DNA of 11,327 nt. It comes from Verrucomicrobiaceae bacterium. GTDB taxonomy: Bacteria; Verrucomicrobiota; Verrucomicrobiae; Verrucomicrobiales; Akkermansiaceae. Of this stretch, positions 6,372 through 11,327 are shown piece after piece; positions within the stretch are counted from its first letter, which is position 1; each line of letters starts with the position of its first letter. A program made the position numbers and the translations under genes. Below the pieces are notes generated by a model that worked only from the letters and a program-made list of their open reading frames with translations, had not been told where the DNA came from and did no database searches. Location: contig RPOS01000104.1 of assembly GCA_003820635.1 (NCBI GenBank), forward strand, positions 1 to 11,327, written 5' to 3'.

Positions 6372-7817
6372 ATGTCTGTTGAAACTCCCGCTGCTCCCGC
6401 CCCGCCGAAACCTGCCTCGCTCCAGCAAGGTGCCACCTCCACCGACGATGTCACCCGCGCCCTGCCGCATGCGCTCGGGCCGGAGAAAAGCCTGTTGTCC
6501 TCGATGTTGCAGGAGCCGCAGGAATACATCGGCGTGGCCATCGAGGAGAAGCTCACGCCGCAGCATTTCTATCTGCCGGCGCATGCCACCTTGTTCGGTT
6601 TCCTCATCTCGCTTTTCGAGAGCGGGCAGGAAATCGAGCTGGTTTCACTGGTGCAGCGCCTGCTGGACAAGGGTTTGTTAGACCGCGTGGGCGGCCCGGC
6701 GGCGCTCACCGATCTCTACACCTACGCGCCGAGTCCGGGGCATTTCCGCCATCACTTGCAGCATGTGAAGGACAAGTATGTGCTGCGCTCCATCATCCAG
6801 CATTCCAACGAGGCCATTGCCCAGGCCTACGATGCGCCGGACGAGGTGGCCGGCCTGCTGGATGCCGTGGAGGCCAGGATTCTCGCCATCCGCGAGGGTT
6901 CGGAAACCAACAAGGCTCCCACCATCAAGGAGTCCGTCGCGGAGGTGCTCGAAAAGTTCCAGGCCTTGATCACCGGCGAGAAGGACGCGCAGGGCACTTC
7001 CACCGGCTACGAGGTGCTGGACCGCAAGAGCGGTGGCCTCAAGCCCGGGGAAATGTTCGTCATCGCCGCCCGTCCCTCGATGGGCAAGACCTCGCTCATG
7101 ATGAACATCATCGAGCACGTCTGCGTGGATTTGCAAAAGCCGAGCATGGTGTTTTCCTGCGAAATGAGCGCGTTCCAACTGGTGCAGCGTCTGGTTTTCT
7201 CCCGTGCCAAGTTCGCCCTGAGCCAGATTTCCCGCGGCTACACGCTGGGCAAGGGCGATCTCCAGCGCATCCAGCGCGCGGCCATGGAAGTCACCAATTC
7301 CAAGCTCTTCATCGATGACACCGCCGGCATTTCCATCAACGAGCTGCGCGCCAAGGCCCGCCGCAAGAAGCGCGACGAGAACATCCAGTTCATCGCCATC
7401 GACTACCTCCAGCTGATGAAATCCCGCACCAAGCAGGCGGAAAACTCGCGCGAGCGGGAAATCGCGGAAATTTCCGCCGGCATCAAGGGCCTGGCCAAGG
7501 AGTTGAGCCTGCCGATCGTCATCCTCGCCCAGCTCAACCGCGGGCCGGAAGGCCGCACCGGCAAGAGCCTCGGCGTGCCGCGCATGTCGGACCTCCGCGA
7601 GTCCGGCGCCATCGAGCAGGATGCCGACCTGGTGGGACTGCTCTACCGCACGGCCTACTACGCGGAAAACGAGGAGGAGCGCGAGGCCGAGGCCGGCAAG
7701 GCCAACCTGGTGCTTGCCAAGAACCGCAACGGCGAAACGGGCGACATCCCGCTCACCTTCATCGCCGAGCTCATGCGCTTCGAAAGCGGCCCGCCCGCCC
7801 GCGAGGGCGAAGGGTGA
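6372..7817 (+). CDS. dnaB: Replicative DNA helicase
   Basis: DnaB is the hexameric 5'-3' helicase that opens the replication fork and recruits primase. The protein has 481 residues, typical for the family. The N-terminal DnaB domain runs from about residue 35 (GPEKSLLSSML) to about 140 and includes HFYLPAHATLF. After a linker, the RecA-like domain starts near 205 (GTSTGYEVLDRKSGGLKPGE) with Walker A ARPSMGKTS (233-241), the catalytic glutamate in FSCEMS (Glu264), Walker B IAIDYLQLM (341-349), ILAQLNRG, MSDLRESGAIEQDAD, and the arginine-finger block KNRNGETG. No intein or insertion interrupts these motifs. The ATG at 6372 gives a short Pro/Ala-rich lead before the domain; the frame is open back to 6183, but that would overlap the ROK start. 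No Shine-Dalgarno sequence is seen. It is divergent from the ROK gene, with DnaA-like sites between them. Confidence 0.97.
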   Translation: MSVETPAAPAPPKPASLQQGATSTDDVTRALPHALGPEKSLLSSMLQEPQEYIGVAIEEKLTPQHFYLPAHATLFGFLISLFESGQEIELVSLVQRLLDKGLLDRVGGPAALTDLYTYAPSPGHFRHHLQHVKDKYVLRSIIQHSNEAIAQAYDAPDEVAGLLDAVEARILAIREGSETNKAPTIKESVAEVLEKFQALITGEKDAQGTSTGYEVLDRKSGGLKPGEMFVIAARPSMGKTSLMMNIIEHVCVDLQKPSMVFSCEMSAFQLVQRLVFSRAKFALSQISRGYTLGKGDLQRIQRAAMEVTNSKLFIDDTAGISINELRAKARRKKRDENIQFIAIDYLQLMKSRTKQAENSREREIAEISAGIKGLAKELSLPIVILAQLNRGPEGRTGKSLGVPRMSDLRESGAIEQDADLVGLLYRTAYYAENEEEREAEAGKANLVLAKNRNGETGDIPLTFIAELMRFESGPPAREGEG

Positions 7818-7829
7818 GGACAGGGGAAT

Positions 7830-7904
7830 CTAACGGACCGCCGGCATTAGCACGAATTGCCAGGTGGCCAGGATGGTCAGCGCGAAGGCGAAGCAGGCGC
7901 TCAT
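7830..7904 (-). CDS. Possible 24-residue hydrophobic peptide
   Basis: On the minus strand, in the 210-base gap after dnaB, an ATG at 7904 opens a 24-codon frame that begins MSACFAFALTILATWQF and ends MPAVR, then TAG at 7830. It would form one hydrophobic helix with a basic tail, like a small membrane peptide or the last helix of a decayed membrane protein. The frame stays open upstream of the ATG for at least 25 more codons without a clear homologous sequence. No ribosome binding site is visible. I do not recognise it; it could be chance. Confidence 0.2.
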   Translation of the reverse strand: MSACFAFALTILATWQFVLMPAVR

Positions 7905-8027
7905 GATGCCGCGGAGGCTGATAGTTCCACTTTCGGTTGGAAAAGCGAAATATGACAGCCTGACACGTCCGAATGGATAGGCGTTTTTTGTCAAACTTCC
8001 CGTTGCGGCAGATGGCTGGCCGCTTCT

Positions 8028-8939
8028 ATGCTCACCGCGATGAAGAACTTGAAAGTGGGTTTTGTGGGGGTTGGCCGGATGGGTGCCAACATGGCGCGGC
8101 GCTTGGCGGATCTGGGATACCGCATCGGCGCGGTGCTGGATCCCAATGAATCAGTGGCCGTGTCGCTGGCCATCGAACTCGGGTGCATGGCACCCAAAAC
8201 CCTGCCCGAGGTGACGGCCGCCTGCGACGTGATTTTCACCGTGGTGCCGGACGATGAGGCGATGCGCGCGATTTTCTCGGAAGACACACCATCGCTGCTC
8301 ACCGGTGCCGCCGGGCGTGTCTTCATCAACTGCGCCACGGTCAGCCCGGAGGCGCACGAAGCCGCGGCCGCCGCTGCGGAGCGGGCTGGTGCCGCAACAT
8401 TGGCGGCGAGCATGGCCTCCAGCATTCCCCAGGCGCGGCAGGGCACGCTCTATCTGATGGTCGGCGGCGAGGAGGAGGTTTTCGCGCGGATGAAACCGCT
8501 GCTCCAGGATCTATCCGCATCGCTGCGGCATGTGGGGCCGCTCGGCCACGCGGCCAAGATCAAGGCGCTGGTCAACATGGTGATGAACATCAACACCGCA
8601 GGCCTCGCAGAGGGTCTCGGACTCGGGGCCGCGCTCGGGCTGGACTTGCAGCTTCTCAAAGAGGTTTTCTCGCAAACCGGCGCAAACTCCCGGGTGCTCG
8701 AAACCGACGGCGACGACATGATCACCCGCGAGCACGATTGTTTCTTCTCTGCCGAACACGCCGCCAAGGACAGCGGCATCGCCAACGCACTGGCCGGCAT
8801 GGCCGGGTTGCGCGTCCCACTCTCGCACGCGGCGGAAACCCAATACCGCAAAATGATCGAACTGGGACTCGGTGGGCTCGACAAGTCGGGCGTCGCCGAA
8901 CTGACGTTTCCCAACCGCCTCACCCCAACCCCGCACTAA
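8028..8939 (+). CDS. NAD(P)-dependent beta-hydroxyacid dehydrogenase-like oxidoreductase
   Basis: This 303-residue protein is of the 3-hydroxyisobutyrate dehydrogenase/tartronate-semialdehyde reductase/GLYR1 family, cytosolic enzymes that interconvert beta-hydroxyacids and semialdehydes. The N-terminal Rossmann fold starts with VGFVGVGRMGANMARRL (10-26). VVPDDEAMRAIF and INCATVSPEAH match the family, the latter holding the substrate-loop Thr. The catalytic lysine is expected in GHAAKIKALVNMVMN (Lys177), a form closest to the GLYR1/succinic-semialdehyde-reductase group. The usual DAPVSGG substrate loop is replaced by AASMASSIPQARQGTLY (127-142), so the substrate may differ. The start is uncertain: the ATG at 8040 (MKNLKVGFVG) is an equally good choice, and neither has a Shine-Dalgarno sequence. 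The hydrolase gene follows after six bases, so the pair is likely one transcript. Confidence 0.88.
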   Translation: MLTAMKNLKVGFVGVGRMGANMARRLADLGYRIGAVLDPNESVAVSLAIELGCMAPKTLPEVTAACDVIFTVVPDDEAMRAIFSEDTPSLLTGAAGRVFINCATVSPEAHEAAAAAAERAGAATLAASMASSIPQARQGTLYLMVGGEEEVFARMKPLLQDLSASLRHVGPLGHAAKIKALVNMVMNINTAGLAEGLGLGAALGLDLQLLKEVFSQTGANSRVLETDGDDMITREHDCFFSAEHAAKDSGIANALAGMAGLRVPLSHAAETQYRKMIELGLGGLDKSGVAELTFPNRLTPTPH

Positions 8940-8945
8940 CAAACC

Positions 8946-9674
8946 ATGAACGAGATCCGTAATTCCGCAGGCGAGCGGCTGGACCACCATTTCCACCCTG
9001 CCGAGCGGCGCAATTCGCTGCTGATCCTCGGCCACGGGCTCACCGGCAACAAGGACCGCCCGCTGTTGGTGGCCGTGGCCGAGGGGCTCGCCGCACGCGG
9101 TTGGCCGTGCCTGCGCATTTCCTTTGCCGGGAATGGTGAATCGGACGGTCGTTTCGAGGATTCCTGCATCACCAAGCAGGTGGACGATCTCAAGGCCGTG
9201 CTCGACAGCGTGCCGGACTACGTCCGCATCGCCTACGTCGGCCACAGCATGGGTGCGGCGTTGGGCGTGCTCACGGCGGCCGGGGATTTGCGCATCCGGG
9301 CGCTGGTCTCTCTGGCTGGCATGACCCGCACGGCGGACTTCGCCGCGCGCGAATTCGGCGGCCTGGTCCCCGGCAAGGATTGCATCTGGGAGGACGAGGC
9401 TTTCCCGCTGGGCGAGGTTTTGGCGGATGATTTGAAAACCATCGACTCCACGCTCGAAGCCGCCGCGCGGGTGGTGCAGCCGTGGTTGCTCATCCATGGG
9501 GCGGCGGACGATGTGGTGCCGCCGGACGACAGCCGCGCCGCCCATGATGCGGCTGTTTCCGAGAAGCGCTTGCTGGAAATCCCCGGGGCCGGCCATGTCT
9601 TCGACGAGGCTTCCTACCTGCTCGTCATCGATGCCGTGGATGCCTGGCTCATAGCGCACTTCGGCCCGGATTGA
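8946..9674 (+). CDS. Alpha/beta hydrolase (serine aminopeptidase/lipase-type fold)
   Basis: This 242-residue cytosolic protein has a complete alpha/beta-hydrolase catalytic layout. The oxyanion-hole strand is LLILGHGLTGNKD (25-37). The nucleophile elbow is YVGHSMGAALG (Ser101), the acid is in HGAADDVVPP (probably Asp188), and the histidine is in PGAGHVF (His217). FAGNGESDG, with the small residues after the second strand, is typical of the serine aminopeptidase S33-like esterase group. There is no signal peptide and only a short cap. It begins six bases after the dehydrogenase stop and ends 40 bases before the symporter gene, which suggests an operon. An esterase, lipase or acyl-hydrolase role is likely; the substrate cannot be inferred. 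Confidence 0.87.
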   Translation: MNEIRNSAGERLDHHFHPAERRNSLLILGHGLTGNKDRPLLVAVAEGLAARGWPCLRISFAGNGESDGRFEDSCITKQVDDLKAVLDSVPDYVRIAYVGHSMGAALGVLTAAGDLRIRALVSLAGMTRTADFAAREFGGLVPGKDCIWEDEAFPLGEVLADDLKTIDSTLEAAARVVQPWLLIHGAADDVVPPDDSRAAHDAAVSEKRLLEIPGAGHVFDEASYLLVIDAVDAWLIAHFGPD

Positions 9675-9714
9675 GGCTTGCCGGGGGAGAACCTGCTTGG
9701 CAGGGTCCGCGGCG

Positions 9715-11327
9715 ATGATTGGACGCCATATCCGCATGCTGGCCCCCTTGTTCCTGTTTCTGCTCGGCACGGGCTGGGCCTGCGCCGCAGATGCCGCCGC
9801 GCAGACCAAGACGCTGGATCAGAAAATCGACGAACTTTTCGGCTGGGCCACCGGCTGGTTTGTGAACGGGATTTTCACCGATGTCCCGATCAACGGCTAC
9901 CCGGTCAAGGCGGTGGTGGTGTGGCTGGCGCTGGCGGGCATCATCCTCACCCTGTTTTTCAAGTTCATCAACCTGCGGGCCTTCGGGCTCGCCCTGCGCA
10001 CGGTGCGCGGCCACTACAGCCACACCGGGGATCCCGGGGAAATCAGCCACTTCCAGGCGCTCAGTGCAGCCGTCTCCGGCACCGTGGGCCTCGGCAACAT
10101 CGCCGGTGTGGCCATCGGCATCATGATCGGCGGCCCGGGCGTGGCATTCTGGCTTTTTCTATCAGGTTTTCTCGGCATGGCCACCAAGTTCGCCGAGTGC
10201 ACGCTCGGCTTGAAATACCGCGAGATCGATGCCGCCGGGCGCATCCACGGCGGCGCGATGTATTATCTCAAAAAGGGCTTCGCCGAGCGCGGGCTTGCGC
10301 CACTGGGAGCCTTCCTCGCCGGACTCTTCGCCTTGTTCTGCGTCTTCGCCTCCTTTGGCGGCGGCAATGTCTTCCAGGTGAACCAAGCCACCGCGCAGCT
10401 GATCAACGTCACCGGCGGCGAGCACAGTTTCTTCTTCGGCAGGCAATGGATCTTCGGGCTCATCCTCGCCGTCATCACCGGGCTGGTCATCATCGGCGGC
10501 ATCCGCGGCATCGCCAAGGTCACTGCCAGACTCGTTCCGGCCATGTGCCTGGTGTATGTGGTCAGCGCCCTCATTGTGCTCATTTCCAACATCGGCCATG
10601 TCCCTGCGGCCATCTCGATGATTGTCACCGAGGCCTTCAATCCGCGCGCCGCGGTCACCGGCGGCATCCTCGCCGCCTTCGTCTGGGGCATGCGCCGCGC
10701 CACGTTCTCCAACGAGGCCGGCATCGGCTCCGCTCCCATCGCCCATGCCGCCGCCAAAACACGCATGCCAGCCTCCGAGGGCGTGGTGGCGCTGCTCGAG
10801 CCTTTTCTCGACACCGTTGTCATCTGCACCATGACCTCGCTGGTGCTGGTGACCTCGATGTATTTCCAAGGCGACAGCGGCCATTTTGTCATCAACGGCA
10901 AGCCCTTCCTTTTGGGGGACTCCTCGAACGCCAGCACTTCCTTCGGCATCAGCATGACATCGCAGGCCTTCCAGACCGTGCACGAGGGCTTCAAATACGT
11001 GCTCTTCGTCTGCGTGTTCATGTTCGCCTTCTCCACACTCATCACCTGGAGTTATTACGGGCTCCAGGCATGGCAGTATCTCTTCGGTCGGAACCGCGCC
11101 GTGGAATTGGTTTACAAGCTCATCTTCTGCAGCGTCATCGTCGCCGGTTCCGCCGCCTCCATGGACAAGGCCATCGATTTCTCCGATGCCTCGCTCTTCG
11201 CCATGAGCATCCCCAATCTCATCGGCGTCTATTTCCTACTGCCCGTCATCCGCCGCGAGCTGAACAAATTCGTGGATTTCACCAAGCGCGTGGATGGCGG
11301 AAAATCCATCAAAGAGGCAGCCGACGA
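9715..11327 (+). CDS. Sodium:alanine (AGCS) symporter, 3' end outside window
   Basis: This is an inner-membrane amino acid carrier of the alanine-or-glycine:cation symporter family (AlsT/DagA type), which imports alanine or glycine with sodium. The frame is open for 537 complete codons and runs off the right edge, so the C-terminus is missing. Family signatures are clear: SGTVGLGNIAGVAIGIMIGG (121-140), FAECTLGLKYRE, GGAMYYLKKG, FSNEAGIGSAPIAHAAAKT, and EPFLDTVVICTMTSLVLV. Many hydrophobic helices follow. The first 26 residues look like a cleavable signal (LAPLFLFLLGTGWACAADA), followed by a stretch of about 35 residues outside the core before helix 1; this is an added N-terminal region compared with short AGCS members such as AlsT. 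I chose the ATG at 9715, preceded by a weak AGGG; the ATG at 9736 is an alternative. It follows the hydrolase by 40 bases. Confidence 0.93.
   Translation, partial: MIGRHIRMLAPLFLFLLGTGWACAADAAAQTKTLDQKIDELFGWATGWFVNGIFTDVPINGYPVKAVVVWLALAGIILTLFFKFINLRAFGLALRTVRGHYSHTGDPGEISHFQALSAAVSGTVGLGNIAGVAIGIMIGGPGVAFWLFLSGFLGMATKFAECTLGLKYREIDAAGRIHGGAMYYLKKGFAERGLAPLGAFLAGLFALFCVFASFGGGNVFQVNQATAQLINVTGGEHSFFFGRQWIFGLILAVITGLVIIGGIRGIAKVTARLVPAMCLVYVVSALIVLISNIGHVPAAISMIVTEAFNPRAAVTGGILAAFVWGMRRATFSNEAGIGSAPIAHAAAKTRMPASEGVVALLEPFLDTVVICTMTSLVLVTSMYFQGDSGHFVINGKPFLLGDSSNASTSFGISMTSQAFQTVHEGFKYVLFVCVFMFAFSTLITWSYYGLQAWQYLFGRNRAVELVYKLIFCSVIVAGSAASMDKAIDFSDASLFAMSIPNLIGVYFLLPVIRRELNKFVDFTKRVDGGKSIKEAAD

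Noticed and set aside
6230..6556. Long N-terminal extension of the ROK protein
   Set aside because: It would overlap the start of dnaB in antisense, and the ROK phosphate loop begins seven residues after the ATG at 6229.
9675..9714. CCTGC-TTG-GCAGG hairpin between hydrolase and symporter as a terminator
   Set aside because: The stem is only 5 bp, the loop 3 bases and there is no T-tract; the genes are closely spaced and likely co-transcribed.
8511..9809. A 432-codon minus-strand open frame across the dehydrogenase, hydrolase and symporter start
   Set aside because: It is antisense to two genes with clear motifs and crosses their boundaries. The translation shows no domain.
10162..10983. Minus-strand open frames opposite the AGCS symporter, rich in Gly, Asp and Glu
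   Set aside because: These are antisense shadows of the transmembrane coding sequence; the acidic composition is the complement of hydrophobic codons.
1..11327. CRISPR arrays, tRNA or rRNA genes, toxin-antitoxin or phage-defence genes
   Set aside because: I saw no regular spaced repeats, no tRNA-like or rRNA sequence, and every long gene is assigned to a metabolic, replication or transport family.

Overview
The window reads as an ordinary stretch of a GC-rich bacterial chromosome carrying mostly housekeeping genes. The mix of genes, the protein sequence style and the almost complete absence of Shine-Dalgarno sequences suggest a Verrucomicrobiota-like organism. That assignment is an inference from general appearance; no marker gene in the window settles it.

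Layout. (1) Positions 2-853, plus strand: the C-terminal part of a sugar-porter-type MFS transporter whose start lies left of the window. (2) 854-1390: a gene-poor gap between two convergent genes. It holds a decayed C-terminal piece of an IS630-family transposase on the minus strand, broken by a one-base frameshift, and a likely hairpin terminator just after uppS. (3) 1391-6229, minus strand: a co-directional run transcribed in the order ROK-family kinase, dtd (D-aminoacyl-tRNA deacylase), carA (carbamoyl-phosphate synthase small subunit), purA (adenylosuccinate synthase), uppS (undecaprenyl diphosphate synthase). The last three gaps are 47, 44 and 43 bases, so these genes may be one transcription unit. 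(4) 6230-6371: a divergent intergenic region with a 10-base tandem repeat resembling DnaA boxes. (5) 6372-7817, plus strand: dnaB, the replicative helicase. (6) 8028-11327, plus strand: a beta-hydroxyacid dehydrogenase-like oxidoreductase, an alpha/beta hydrolase six bases after it, and the first 537 codons of an AGCS sodium:alanine symporter that runs off the right edge.

How the genes relate. carA feeds pyrimidine and arginine synthesis, purA makes the AMP branch of purines, uppS makes the lipid carrier for cell-wall polymers, and dtd clears mischarged tRNA. They share growth-related supply roles but not one pathway. The dehydrogenase and hydrolase are probably co-transcribed; their substrates cannot be read from the sequence.

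I found no convincing new multi-gene system. The points most worth a second look are the DnaA-box-like repeat in front of dnaB, the ROK protein that has lost most of its zinc ligands, the frameshifted IS630 scar, and a short repeated motif in two intercistronic gaps.
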